A DNA stretch of 64,000 nucleotides, taken from contig NZ_BDOQ01000023.1 in the NCBI RefSeq assembly GCF_003112435.1, positions 1-64,000 of the forward strand, written 5' to 3'. The notes under the pieces were generated by a model. It was not told where the DNA came from. It made no database searches and saw nothing but the letters and a program-made list of their open reading frames with translations. The stretch comes from Novimethylophilus kurashikiensis. Its GTDB lineage: Bacteria; Pseudomonadota; Gammaproteobacteria; Burkholderiales; Methylophilaceae. Positions 1-8,013 of the stretch are shown piece by piece (position 1 is the stretch's first letter; each line of letters begins with the position of its first letter). A program made the position numbers and the translations under genes.

Positions 1-927
1 CGCAGAGGCATCCACGCTCAACGCTGTCGTTCCCGTCGCTACCGCCGCAGCAGCAACGCCCGTGCCGATCACGACACGCTCAATCCCGGTGTCTCCGGCA
101 TACAGCGTCAATGTGTCGTGCGCCGTCGTGCTCGTGAAGCGCACTTCGTCTCCGACATCACTTCCTGTATCCGCGATTTCCGCCTGCGTATGCTCTGTGC
201 CGGCCGACATGACATAGATGTCATTCCCGGCGCCTCCATCCAGCGCGTCATTCCCGGCACCGCCGTTCAAGACGTCATTGCCAGCGCCTCCTGACAATGT
301 GTCATTCCCCCCTAACCCGGCGAGTATGTCGTTTGCCGATGTCCCATTGATTACATCGTTACCACCTGCAATGGAGATCGTAAAAACAACAGAAACGCTG
401 GCTGAATGCGTGTCCGTTGCAATAACTCTCACGCTCAGAATACCCTCTGCGGTAGCGGGAGGAGTCCCCGTGAAGGTGTGTGTTGTTGCATTGAATGTTA
501 GCCATGAAGGCAATGCTGTTCCGGTCGACAATTTCGCGGAATATGTCAAAGCATTGCCATCGGCATCAGTAAAGGTATTCGATGGAACCGTAAAACTGAA
601 TGCACTGCTGGTTGAAGTGGTTTGATCTGCGATGAGATTGGCGACTGTTGGGGCATGATTACCTAACGTCCTTAGATCAACACTTGTTGCGCCAGAGTCG
701 AAAGTCAAAAACTCAACGTTCGTCAAATGAATATGATAAGTTGCACTCGCCCCGGAGACCGAATCCACCGAAACGCTGCCATCCACATTCGAAGTAATCG
801 TAAAGCTCGATCTCGACAACCGATCGAAACTGAGCGTATCGGTCCCAGCCCCGCCATCCAGAGTCAGCACCTGACCATACCGTTGTACGGTCCAATAATC
901 ATTGCCTGAAGTTCCGACATAAGCCAT
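1..927 (-). CDS. RTX-type calcium-binding repeat protein, N-terminal part (cut by window edge)
   Basis: The frame is open from an ATG at 927 to the window edge (309 codons seen; the C-terminus is missing). Residues 1-100 contain glycine/aspartate-rich beta-turns. Residues about 101-188 look like an Ig/cadherin-like 'putative Ig' module (it opens with NHAPTVANL and ends [10 protein letters not shown]). Residues 190-236 are a run of nonapeptide repeats of the GGAGND type, the calcium-binding RTX signature. There is no N-terminal signal peptide, which fits type I secretion with a C-terminal signal outside the window. A strong Shine-Dalgarno (AAGGAGA) overlaps the dsbD stop, and the gap to dsbD is only 12 bp, so the gene is probably co-transcribed with the tlpA-DUF4266-DUF3570-apbE-dsbD unit. 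It could be an adhesin, S-layer-like protein or enzyme; the catalytic part, if any, is not visible. The HlyB/HlyD pair at 57611-61089 is a candidate exporter by inference only. Confidence 0.82.
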   Translation of the reverse strand, partial: MAYVGTSGNDYWTVQRYGQVLTLDGGAGTDTLSFDRLSRSSFTITSNVDGSVSVDSVSGASATYHIHLTNVEFLTFDSGATSVDLRTLGNHAPTVANLIADQTTSTSSAFSFTVPSNTFTDADGNALTYSAKLSTGTALPSWLTFNATTHTFTGTPPATAEGILSVRVIATDTHSASVSVVFTISIAGGNDVINGTSANDILAGLGGNDTLSGGAGNDVLNGGAGNDALDGGAGNDIYVMSAGTEHTQAEIADTGSDVGDEVRFTSTTAHDTLTLYAGDTGIERVVIGTGVAAAAVATGTTALSVDASA

Positions 928-939
928 GTGTGTTCTCCT

Positions 940-2787
940 TTATCGTGATATCGACCGGAAGCCGGCGAGGTATTGTTTGAGGTGCGCGAGGAAAGCATCG
1001 GCCTCGAGATAGCCGACAACGCGACCGTGCCTGATTTCCTGACCTGCGGGATTGAAAAGAATAATTCCTGGTGGACCGAACAGGCTGAATTGCTTCATCA
1101 GGGCGCGATCTTCATCGCTATTGGCCGTAACGTCTGCCTGGAGCAGGACGAGCTTGCCCAATTGCTCGGCCACTTTCGCATTGCTGAAGGTCAAGTGCTC
1201 CATTTCTTTGCAGGCCACGCACCAGTCGGCGTAAAAGTCTAGCAACACGGGGGCATTGGTGGTCTTGAGTGTGTTTTCCAGCTCAGCCAGGTTGTGGATG
1301 CGTGAGAACCTCACCTCGGGTTGCTGCTTGGCTTGAACATTGCTGGAAATGTACATATGACCCAACGGCTGTACGGCATCGCGCCCACCGCTCGCGGCCC
1401 CTACGAATTCCAGGACGCCGACCAGCAGGAATACCAGCCCCAGCGCCCTGACAAATCGGCCTCCGGCACTGACTCGGTCTGTCATGGGATCGAATACACG
1501 CAGGAAGACGGCGCATAACACTGCGAATGCGCCCCAAGAAAAAAGCAACGCCCAGCCCGGCAGGACTGGCGTTAGCATCCAGACGGCAACGCCGATCAGC
1601 ATGAGGCCGAATCCATGCTTGACCTCGTTCATCCAGGCACCCGCCCGCGGCAGCAAACTGCCCGCGGAAATTCCTGTCAGCAGCAACGGAACACTCATCC
1701 CCAATGCCATGGAAAAGAGCGCAAAGCCGCCGATCAGCACGTCATGTGTCTGACTGATATAAACCAGAGCCCCCGCCAGCGGAGCGGCAACGCAAGGCCC
1801 TACGATCAGCGCCGAAATGGCACCCATGATGAAGACGCTGGTAAAGCGCCCGCCCTTAAACCGATCGCTGGTCATGCTAAGCCGCGACTGCAATGCGTTA
1901 GGAAGTTGCAGTTGGTAGACGTCGAACATGGACAGTGCCAAGCCGATGAGCAGCGCTGCAAAGGTGATCAGTACCCAAGGTTTTTGCAATGCGCCGGCAA
2001 GACCTTCGCCGGCCATTCCTGCAGCGACGCCCATCCCGGTATACACGAGGGCCATGCCCAAGCTATAGCTCAGTGCCAGCAAAAAACCGCGTCGGCGCGT
2101 TACGTTGCCTTCACCGACGATGATCGAAGACAGGATGGGCACCATGGGAAGCACGCATGGGGTTAGCGAGAGCAACAGGCCAAAGCCTAAAAACATCATC
2201 CCGATCCGTCCCAGTTGGCGGCTCTGCAGGGCCTGTTGTGCGAGCGTTCCCTCGTCTCGAGGGGTATCCGTATTAGCGGTGCTTTCAGGCTTGGTGGCGG
2301 TGATGGATGAGCTGTTCTGCGCGGTACCCTCTTGCAGTGCGCCCGGATGAGCTGCATCCACGACAAAACGCTTAGTGATGGGTGGATAGCACAAACCTGC
2401 TTCCGCACACCCTTGATACTTGATCTTGAGCGTGAATGCCCCTGTCATTGCCTTGACAGGCAGGCCTACCGCCAATTGATCATGGTAGGTTTCGACTTCC
2501 TGGCCGAGATTCGGATCGACAGCACGCTCACCATCAGGCAATACTGCCGAGCCGATTTTGGAGGCATCCTCCTCCGCTTCAAAACTCAAGCGTTCACGAT
2601 AAAGCTTGTAGCCAGGTGCGATCGTCCAATCCAGTGCAACTTTGTGGGTATCTGAAAGCTCTGCCTTCAACTTAAATGCTTGGGACGGATCAAGAAACTC
2701 ATCCGCAGCCGCAGAAGCCACAAACAACCACATCAGCAATATTCCGCTCAAAGTGGAAAGCCAGTGCATGGGAGTTTGATTCTTCAT
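940..2787 (-). CDS. dsbD: Thiol:disulfide interchange protein DsbD
   Basis: DsbD carries electrons from cytoplasmic thioredoxin across the inner membrane to periplasmic thiol proteins. The 615-residue product has a signal peptide (1-29), an N-terminal DsbD-alpha domain with the Cys pair C127/C133 (GCAEAGLCYPP), an eight-helix membrane core with C211 (SLTPCVLP) and C332 (VGPCVAAP), and a C-terminal thioredoxin domain with WCVAC (C523/C526). All six redox cysteines are present, so the full relay should work. I chose the ATG at 2787 rather than the longer frame from 2841 because it gives a proper signal peptide and lies 22 bp after the apbE stop. The context (TlpA-like protein, ApbE, DUF4266, DUF3570) suggests it serves this periplasmic system rather than general disulfide repair only. 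Confidence 0.95.
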   Translation of the reverse strand: MKNQTPMHWLSTLSGILLMWLFVASAAADEFLDPSQAFKLKAELSDTHKVALDWTIAPGYKLYRERLSFEAEEDASKIGSAVLPDGERAVDPNLGQEVETYHDQLAVGLPVKAMTGAFTLKIKYQGCAEAGLCYPPITKRFVVDAAHPGALQEGTAQNSSSITATKPESTANTDTPRDEGTLAQQALQSRQLGRIGMMFLGFGLLLSLTPCVLPMVPILSSIIVGEGNVTRRRGFLLALSYSLGMALVYTGMGVAAGMAGEGLAGALQKPWVLITFAALLIGLALSMFDVYQLQLPNALQSRLSMTSDRFKGGRFTSVFIMGAISALIVGPCVAAPLAGALVYISQTHDVLIGGFALFSMALGMSVPLLLTGISAGSLLPRAGAWMNEVKHGFGLMLIGVAVWMLTPVLPGWALLFSWGAFAVLCAVFLRVFDPMTDRVSAGGRFVRALGLVFLLVGVLEFVGAASGGRDAVQPLGHMYISSNVQAKQQPEVRFSRIHNLAELENTLKTTNAPVLLDFYADWCVACKEMEHLTFSNAKVAEQLGKLVLLQADVTANSDEDRALMKQFSLFGPPGIILFNPAGQEIRHGRVVGYLEADAFLAHLKQYLAGFRSISR

Positions 2788-2809
2788 ATTTTTCCCGTAT
2801 TCGTAATCG

Positions 2810-3715
2810 TTAAAACGTCTTTTGATAATTCTCGCCACCATGGTCGATCGCTAGGTAATCCATGCCAGTGCTTTCCAGGAACTCGATCCCAGCCTGCTCT
2901 TTCAACATGGCGATCGTGGTACAGCTTCCTGCAACGATGGCCACGGGCGCCAAGACACTGATCGACCGCCAATAGCCAACCGGGAAGCCGCGTTTAGGGT
3001 CGAGAATGTGGCAATAACGCTTGCCGTCCAGCTCGAAAAAGCGCTCGTAATCCCCACTTGTTGCCAGTGCTCCGCTTTCTACAGGAATGGTGGCAACCAC
3101 TCGGCCGGGAACGCGTGGATCCTGAATGCCGATTTGCCAAGGCTGCCCGTCGGGCTTGGGCCCGATAATCCGCATATCCCCGGCAAGATTGACATAGCCA
3201 TGCTGCACACCCTCGCCCATCAAGACTTCGGCTGCCCGGTCAGCGGCATACTCCTTGCCGAAACCGCCGAAATCCACCTCCATGCCGACATCAGGCAGCC
3301 GCAAGGCCTCCCCGTCACGCTCGACGCGATGCCAGCCAATCAGGGAAAGTGCTTCATTCAATACCGTCTCGGAAGGCAGGGCCGGCTGCTTGAAATTCCA
3401 GGCCCGACGCAATACGCCTGAGGTCATATCAAAGAGACCGCCGCTCGCTTCATAAAGCGAATCGGCATAAGACAAGAGCGAGAGGGTTTCCTCGTCGACT
3501 TGGATCCAATCACCGCCTGCCGCACGATTGATTTGGGCAGTTACGCCATCCTGGGTATAGCGCGAATATTTATGCTCGATACGCTTGACCTCATCGATGG
3601 CAAACTGAGCCAGGCGACGGGCTTCAGCCTCATTCACGGCGGCAAGCATCACCTCGCAACTGCTGCCCATAGCATCGAAGGTCAGGCGAAAAGTGGTCAA
3701 CTCGGGCGAGGTCAT
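2810..3715 (-). CDS. apbE: FAD:protein FMN transferase (ApbE family)
   Basis: ApbE enzymes transfer FMN from FAD to a Ser/Thr of a target protein. The 301 residues match the family along the length: an N-terminal MGSSCEV stretch, the central FGGFGKEYAADRAAEVL block, VNLAGDMRI, and the C-terminal SGDYERFF and HILDPKRGFPV motifs that bind Mg and FAD. No lipobox or clear signal peptide is seen, unlike the exported E. coli enzyme, so its compartment is uncertain. The start overlaps the DUF3570 stop by one base (TGATG), which indicates translational coupling. No obvious flavinylation target (D-G-x-[ST]-[GAS]-[AS]-T type) was noticed in the neighbouring proteins; the target may lie elsewhere. ApbE next to DUF3570, DUF4266 and a thioredoxin-like protein is a recurring gene set in proteobacteria whose role is not established. 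Confidence 0.93.
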   Translation of the reverse strand: MTSPELTTFRLTFDAMGSSCEVMLAAVNEAEARRLAQFAIDEVKRIEHKYSRYTQDGVTAQINRAAGGDWIQVDEETLSLLSYADSLYEASGGLFDMTSGVLRRAWNFKQPALPSETVLNEALSLIGWHRVERDGEALRLPDVGMEVDFGGFGKEYAADRAAEVLMGEGVQHGYVNLAGDMRIIGPKPDGQPWQIGIQDPRVPGRVVATIPVESGALATSGDYERFFELDGKRYCHILDPKRGFPVGYWRSISVLAPVAIVAGSCTTIAMLKEQAGIEFLESTGMDYLAIDHGGENYQKTF

Positions 3716-4869
3716 CAGAAATACCGAGTGATCCCGAACTGGAAGGTACGGGCATCAAAGGGAGCGAGCCCTGGGTCACCAGTGCCTGACCAAGCCCAGT
3801 CGCTACGCTGCTTGTACTTCTCGAATTTCACATCGAGCAGCCAATCAGGACTCAGTTGCTTGGCCACCTTGAGCCCCACCGTAACTGCGCCAAATGCTGA
3901 CAAGCGCTGGTCTTCGGAAAATTCGGTGGCATTGACCGAGGGGAATGTAGGCCAGGATGGATTTGCCGGATCGACAGGCAAATAGAACCGCGCTGCCGTT
4001 TGGGTATAAAAACGGACCCCCGGCGTGAGCGTCCAGCCGTAAGGCAAGGGCTGCACGTATTCGCCGGAGATCGTATGGGCCCGGATATCCCAGGTGTCCC
4101 AGTAATAGCGGTAGCTCAAATGGCTAGTCCCATCTGTGAACGCAAAGTGATGGTTCCAGCGCGCAAGGATGGTCCGGTGATTGCGCTCGCGGGGGCGCTC
4201 GTCTGCCAGTTTATAGGGGTCGGAAAAATAACCGCGACCGTGAGAAAAGCCGTAGTTGAGCTGCGCGATATCCTGCTTAGTCAGCACCTGCGTGACACCG
4301 ACCATGACATCGGTAACGTTTTTCTTCTCGTGAACGCCGCCGTAGCTGGGCGTAATGGTGTCGTCGCTCGTGCCGACACCTAGGTTGAACGTGGTGTTTT
4401 TGTCTTCGGTCGAAATCGTGCCTTGGGCAGACAGACCGCGAGAAATATAGTCCGACTCCTGCGAATGACTGGCACCTAGCGTCAGTGAGCCACGCGGAAA
4501 ATAGCGAGTTACGCTAAGATCGACCGCCTTGCGGTGATCCTTCATCTTGGTGAGCTGCTCGGTGTGGAACGCCGGTGAGGCGCCGGAGACCACGTCGGAG
4601 GTAAACGTCCCGGAAACTGACCAGACGCCGGCTACGGGTGCCATCACCATGATGGACGGCGCATGAACTCCAATGCGATCTTGGCCGGATTGGCTATCCT
4701 GATAGTCCAGATACTTCAGGCTTATCATGCCTCGCTCGGGAGCTAAGTCCGCGTGAGCGTTTTTTGCGGCCATCAAAGCAGTCGCTGCGGTTAAAAGCGC
4801 CAAGCCGATCGCAGGCCCAGCGGTTGCGGAATGCGGACGAGCAGCGCTCACTACTTGTTTTGTTTTCAT
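3715..4869 (-). CDS. DUF3570 outer-membrane beta-barrel protein
   Basis: A 384-residue protein with an N-terminal signal sequence (hydrophobic AIGLALLTAATALMA, then a cleavage site near AKNAHA). The rest has alternating hydrophobic/aromatic strands typical of an outer-membrane barrel, ending in FGITRYF with the C-terminal Phe used by the BAM machinery. This matches the DUF3570 family. The ATG at 4869 was preferred over a GTG at 4911 that would run back into DUF4266 and add a charged extension before the signal peptide. It is the third gene of the tlpA-DUF4266-DUF3570-apbE-dsbD unit. The family function is unknown; a barrel paired with a tiny Cys-rich lipoprotein and a flavin transferase suggests export, display or electron-transfer across the outer membrane, but this is inference. 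Confidence 0.88.
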   Translation of the reverse strand: MKTKQVVSAARPHSATAGPAIGLALLTAATALMAAKNAHADLAPERGMISLKYLDYQDSQSGQDRIGVHAPSIMVMAPVAGVWSVSGTFTSDVVSGASPAFHTEQLTKMKDHRKAVDLSVTRYFPRGSLTLGASHSQESDYISRGLSAQGTISTEDKNTTFNLGVGTSDDTITPSYGGVHEKKNVTDVMVGVTQVLTKQDIAQLNYGFSHGRGYFSDPYKLADERPRERNHRTILARWNHHFAFTDGTSHLSYRYYWDTWDIRAHTISGEYVQPLPYGWTLTPGVRFYTQTAARFYLPVDPANPSWPTFPSVNATEFSEDQRLSAFGAVTVGLKVAKQLSPDWLLDVKFEKYKQRSDWAWSGTGDPGLAPFDARTFQFGITRYF

Positions 4870-4895
4870 TGTGGCTTTTTTCTTGGAATTTCTGC

Positions 4896-5123
4896 TTAAT
4901 TGCAGCCGCACCCGCCGCCGCCTACCCCGGCGCCTCCCGAGGCCGCTTCCTTGCTGCTGTAGACATGCTCTGTAAACCGGACATCCAAGGCATCGCCTTC
5001 AAAAGTCATTTCAGGCCGAGCTAATGTTCCCTTTTCCCAAGGTTTGACATTGGCACATCCGGTCAAGGACATGTACCCGGCCACGACCACGATTGTGCGC
5101 ACCAGCGTTAGAGTGAAACTCAT
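4896..5123 (-). CDS. DUF4266 small lipoprotein with Cys-rich tail
   Basis: A 75-residue protein. The N-terminal hydrophobic segment ends in a lipobox (LTGC, C23), so it is predicted to be a lipoprotein. The body carries the family signature VKPWEKGTLARPEM and FTEHVYSSKEA. The C-terminus is glycine-rich and ends GGGGCGCN, giving C72 and C74 in a CxC arrangement. Its start overlaps the tlpA-like stop by four bases (ATGA), and the next gene (DUF3570) follows 26 bp after its stop. The conserved tail and the thioredoxin/DsbD neighbours suggest thiol or metal chemistry at the tail, for example redox cycling, metal binding or post-translational modification. No biochemical role is known to me. Confidence 0.92.
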   Translation of the reverse strand: MSFTLTLVRTIVVVAGYMSLTGCANVKPWEKGTLARPEMTFEGDALDVRFTEHVYSSKEAASGGAGVGGGGCGCN

Positions 5124-5611
5124 TTGGCCCCCTCGACTGCGGCCCGGATATTTTTCTCGAGCTCGGCGCGATCTGCGTCGTTGAATCCGCTATGCTCCAG
5201 AATCACCTTGCCGTCGCGGCCGATCAGGAAACTGCTGGGCATGCCCTTGACCCCGTACAGTGCTGGGGTGGCGGCCTTGCCGTCGAAGGCAATCGCGAAT
5301 TGTGCCGGCATTTCTTTTAGGAACTTGGCCGCATCGCCATTGTTTTCATCCAGATTGACCCCAATCACTTGAAGTCCCTGTGACGCATATTTGTTCTGGA
5401 TTGCGTTCATCCAGGGGAAGGACTTTCGGCATGGCCCACACCATGATGCCCAAAAGTCCAGATACACCACCTTGCCTTTGTATTGGGAGAGATTGACCTG
5501 CCCACCATTGGGACTGGTCAAGGAGAATGCGGGCGCCTCGCGCCCTGTGAGGCTTTCTGCCGCGCATGTAATGCTGAGGGTTAAGAGTAATGGGGTGATG
5601 ATTCTTTTCAT
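5120..5611 (-). CDS. TlpA/ResA-like periplasmic thioredoxin
   Basis: A 163-residue redoxin with a signal peptide (about 1-18) and a thioredoxin fold. The active site is WCGPC (C58/C61), followed by the cis-proline loop GMPSSFLIGRDG near residue 126, typical of TlpA/ResA proteins. Such proteins keep specific periplasmic cysteines reduced, with electrons from DsbD or CcdA; DsbD is encoded in the same unit. It is the first gene of the operon. The 222-bp upstream region carries a sigma-54 type promoter at 5678-5693 and a long inverted repeat at 5772-5818. The SD (AAGGGA) lies 8-13 bp before the ATG. A likely substrate is the CxC tail of the DUF4266 lipoprotein or cysteines of the RTX/porin partners; this is inference. 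Confidence 0.93.
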   Translation of the reverse strand: MKRIITPLLLTLSITCAAESLTGREAPAFSLTSPNGGQVNLSQYKGKVVYLDFWASWCGPCRKSFPWMNAIQNKYASQGLQVIGVNLDENNGDAAKFLKEMPAQFAIAFDGKAATPALYGVKGMPSSFLIGRDGKVILEHSGFNDADRAELEKNIRAAVEGAK

Positions 5612-5677
5612 TGTTTCGTCCCTTATGGATTTGTTATGCAGCGAAAGATATCATTTTTCGAAATTACCCACTATTAA

Positions 5678-5693
5678 GCAATGGATATGCCAA
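5678..5693 (-). promoter_or_regulatory. Sigma-54 (-24/-12) promoter of the tlpA-DUF4266-DUF3570-apbE-dsbD-RTX unit
   Basis: On the minus strand the sequence TTGGCATATCCATTGCT matches the sigma-54 consensus (TGGCAC-N5-TTGC) with one mismatch (T for C after TGGCA). GG (5691-5690) and GC (5679-5678) are exactly ten bases apart. A start site is predicted near 5667, about 55 bases before the ATG at 5611. Confidence 0.72.
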
Positions 5694-5771
5694 ACGACTG
5701 CACCCTCTCATAACCATCTGTATTGAAGAGGAATAGCGAAAAATTTAAATTTTCTTTAACTTGGGAAAATG

Positions 5772-5818
5772 CCTGCAAAAAATGTATTCATACAATAATT
5801 TCATACATTTTATGCAGG
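5772..5818. promoter_or_regulatory. Interrupted inverted repeat, candidate enhancer site for an NtrC-type activator
   Basis: Left arm CCTGCAAAAAATGTAT (5772-5787) and right arm ATACATTTTATGCAGG (5803-5818) are 16-bp inverted repeats with one mismatch, separated by 15 bp. The centre lies about 104 bp upstream of the -24 element at 5690. A closely related element lies at the same relative place upstream of the other sigma-54 promoter (14157-14205). Confidence 0.7.
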
Positions 5819-5833
5819 GATTGATGGTGCACT

Positions 5834-6250
5834 TCAGGCGATGAGGAAAACGCCAAGGACGATAAGAAAAAGCCCGGCTACCTTGGTGAGATTCAAGGAC
5901 TCGTTCAAGAAGACCGCTGAAGCGATGGTGACAGTGACATAGGAAAAAGATGTCGCCGGATGCGCCTTGCTCAATTCCACCCGCGCGATAATGGCAAGCC
6001 AGGTCAAGAATGCCAGGATCAGAAAGACGAGAGCCAACCAAATCAAGGGTTCGGTTGCAATGGTTTTCAGGTAGGCCGCCATCGGGGACCAAGCGTACAC
6101 CGGTAATTCTCCATGCGCGGCCAACCCCAACTTCAACAATAATTGCGCACCGGTATCCCACACGAGGATCATTACAAACAAGCCGATGATCCCGGCATCC
6201 ATTGGTTTCCGCGTCCAACTGCGTACAGTGGCTACCGTTCTCGTGATCAA
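5834..6250 (-). CDS. Half-size EamA/SMR-like membrane protein (putative lipid-linked sugar flippase)
   Basis: A 138-residue protein with four predicted membrane helices (about 20-38, 68-90, 95-115 and 119-137). The pattern, including ATSFSYVTVTIASAVFLNESL near the third helix, resembles half-size EamA/SMR proteins such as ArnE/ArnF that flip polyprenyl-phosphate-sugars. It starts with TTG at 6250 in a four-base overlap with the upstream stop and has an AAGGTGG SD; an ATG at 6202 is the alternative and removes only a short soluble leader. It is the last gene of the eight-gene unit. Next to a GT2 polyprenyl-sugar synthase and a GT39 transferase, a flippase role is a reasonable inference, but substrate and direction are not shown by the sequence. 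Confidence 0.8.
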   Translation of the reverse strand: MITRTVATVRSWTRKPMDAGIIGLFVMILVWDTGAQLLLKLGLAAHGELPVYAWSPMAAYLKTIATEPLIWLALVFLILAFLTWLAIIARVELSKAHPATSFSYVTVTIASAVFLNESLNLTKVAGLFLIVLGVFLIA

Positions 6251-8013
6251 AGAACCACCTTGGGCCCAAACCCCAGACGCCAGAGAATCAGCGTGCCGAA
6301 TATCCGCAGTGAATCGGTGATGGGACGGAACTTGGAAGAACGGTTGTCATCCAGATAAACCGTGGGGATGGTGACGGAGGCAATACTGCGGCGGCGTGAC
6401 AATGCCAGCAACAAAATCTGGAACTCCGTTTCGTATCGACACCCTTCGATAGTCGCAGCGATTTCCGCTGCAAAACGTTGGCTAAATCCACGCATGCCAG
6501 ATTGGGTGTCCACTGGCGCAGCAGGATAAATCCAGCGCAGCATGCCGCTAGCCAAGGTATTTCCCAGCTTGCTTCTGCCCGGCATCCGGCTGATGTCGCG
6601 TTCGCCCACCACCATATCAATTTCTGGCTTCATGCACTCGAGTAATGACTGGATGTGCGCGGGAGGATGCTGGCCATCCGCATCCAACGTGATCAGCGCT
6701 TGAAAATCATAGCGCTCCAATGCTAATCGGAACCCCGCCATGAGTCCCACGCCCTTGCCCCGATTTTCTGGAAAACTAATCGGAACGATTTTGTGCGAGA
6801 GCGTTTTGCACAAACGAGTGATAATTTCGCCGGTTCTATCCGAAGAGCCATCATCGATAACGATGACACGATCAGCATATTGCGTTGCAGCAATAATGAC
6901 AGGCTCGCAATAATCCTCGACGTTGAAACAAGGAATAATCGCCACCGATCCGACCTTTTTTCGAACAGGCTGTGGCTGCAACTCATATGGACACCACCCG
7001 TCAGCATCGAAAAAGCCTATTCCTCGGGCTAGCTTGAAATAAGCTTGCTGTGCGTCCGGCAAGTACTCCCGGGAAATTGTTAGCTGACAATCATCCCCCA
7101 CCATAAACGCCTGCACAGCACGAATCGCACGATTGTTAATACAGTCGATCAATTCCATGGCATCACTCAGGTGTGCTAAGTCAATTTTGAACCGAGCTGT
7201 GCCTGTGACGATATACAGTTGCGGGGCGCCTAAAAGCCTCGAGAAGCGGGAAAGCCTGTAATAAATCTTGATATCGTGTTCGTCATGCGTAACCTTGATG
7301 AGACTGGATCGTTCGTCAGAGGACGCCTTCAGGTCGAGGTACAGTTCACGTGGTTGAGCATGCTTCAGGAAACGCCAGCTGCCGAGCTTCATCTGGCTCT
7401 CGTGCGAGAGGATAGCGACGCGTTTCAGCAATAATTGCACAGGTGAAAGTTGCATGGACTCGGCTACGGTGGAGCCTTGAGCCTCTCCATGGACTAGATA
7501 CGCTAAGACCTGTGGACGCTCCAATGCCGACGGCCAGCGCTGCAACAAAATATCTATCGCAACGCCAGTCGCATTATGGTCCGGGTGCAAGTCCCGCATT
7601 GAGGGAACAATCAGCAGCGATGGATCCCATTCAAGCACTTCTCGCTCAAGGGCTTCCATGCCATGAGCCCCCACCCCGTTCGTGAGCAGCAAATCTGTCA
7701 GTCCTTGATCAGGAAAGCCTAAGAAAACAGCTTCTTCGGCTTTCACTCCAAGCACACTCAAGGCTGACAGTGCCTCCTCGCGACGACGACGCCCCCAGCG
7801 CATGCGGTCGTTTCTTGCAATGGTCCAGCGCTTCTCAATATAGCGCTGGGGCCACGGATTATTGTCGCCGTCGGTGATGAACACGATGCGCACGTTGGCC
7901 CCGGCTGCGATTGCTTGCTGAATTAACCCACCGGCAGCAATAGATTCATCATCGGGATGAACCGCGAGGATCATTACGCGAGCACTGCGATTGAATGCCA
8001 GGGCCAAGCTCAT
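6247..8013 (-). CDS. Fusion of PIG-L/LmbE-family deacetylase and GT2 glycosyltransferase
   Basis: A 588-residue two-domain protein. Residues about 10-230 are a PIG-L (LmbE-like) zinc de-N-acetylase with the metal motif AVHPDDES (H19, D21, D22) and the second motif MRDLHPDHNATG. Residues about 355-585 are a GT-A family 2 glycosyltransferase with IIPCFNVEDY, the nucleotide-binding VIDDGSSDRTGE, the DxD-like LDADGQHPP and the conserved Q-S-G-M-R-G acceptor segment. The GT2 part resembles dolichol/polyprenyl-phosphate mannosyl or glucosyl transferases, but without extra membrane helices. The middle part (230-355) matches nothing I recognise. It overlaps both neighbours by four bases. Fusing the two suggests transfer of a GlcNAc-type sugar to a lipid carrier followed or preceded by deacetylation. 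The order of the two steps cannot be told from sequence. Confidence 0.88.
   Translation of the reverse strand: MSLALAFNRSARVMILAVHPDDESIAAGGLIQQAIAAGANVRIVFITDGDNNPWPQRYIEKRWTIARNDRMRWGRRRREEALSALSVLGVKAEEAVFLGFPDQGLTDLLLTNGVGAHGMEALEREVLEWDPSLLIVPSMRDLHPDHNATGVAIDILLQRWPSALERPQVLAYLVHGEAQGSTVAESMQLSPVQLLLKRVAILSHESQMKLGSWRFLKHAQPRELYLDLKASSDERSSLIKVTHDEHDIKIYYRLSRFSRLLGAPQLYIVTGTARFKIDLAHLSDAMELIDCINNRAIRAVQAFMVGDDCQLTISREYLPDAQQAYFKLARGIGFFDADGWCPYELQPQPVRKKVGSVAIIPCFNVEDYCEPVIIAATQYADRVIVIDDGSSDRTGEIITRLCKTLSHKIVPISFPENRGKGVGLMAGFRLALERYDFQALITLDADGQHPPAHIQSLLECMKPEIDMVVGERDISRMPGRSKLGNTLASGMLRWIYPAAPVDTQSGMRGFSQRFAAEIAATIEGCRYETEFQILLLALSRRRSIASVTIPTVYLDDNRSSKFRPITDSLRIFGTLILWRLGFGPKVVL

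Noticed and set aside
218..625. Proline- and serine-rich open frame on the plus strand
   Set aside because: It is antisense to the RTX repeat region; its periodic sequence mirrors the nonapeptide repeats.
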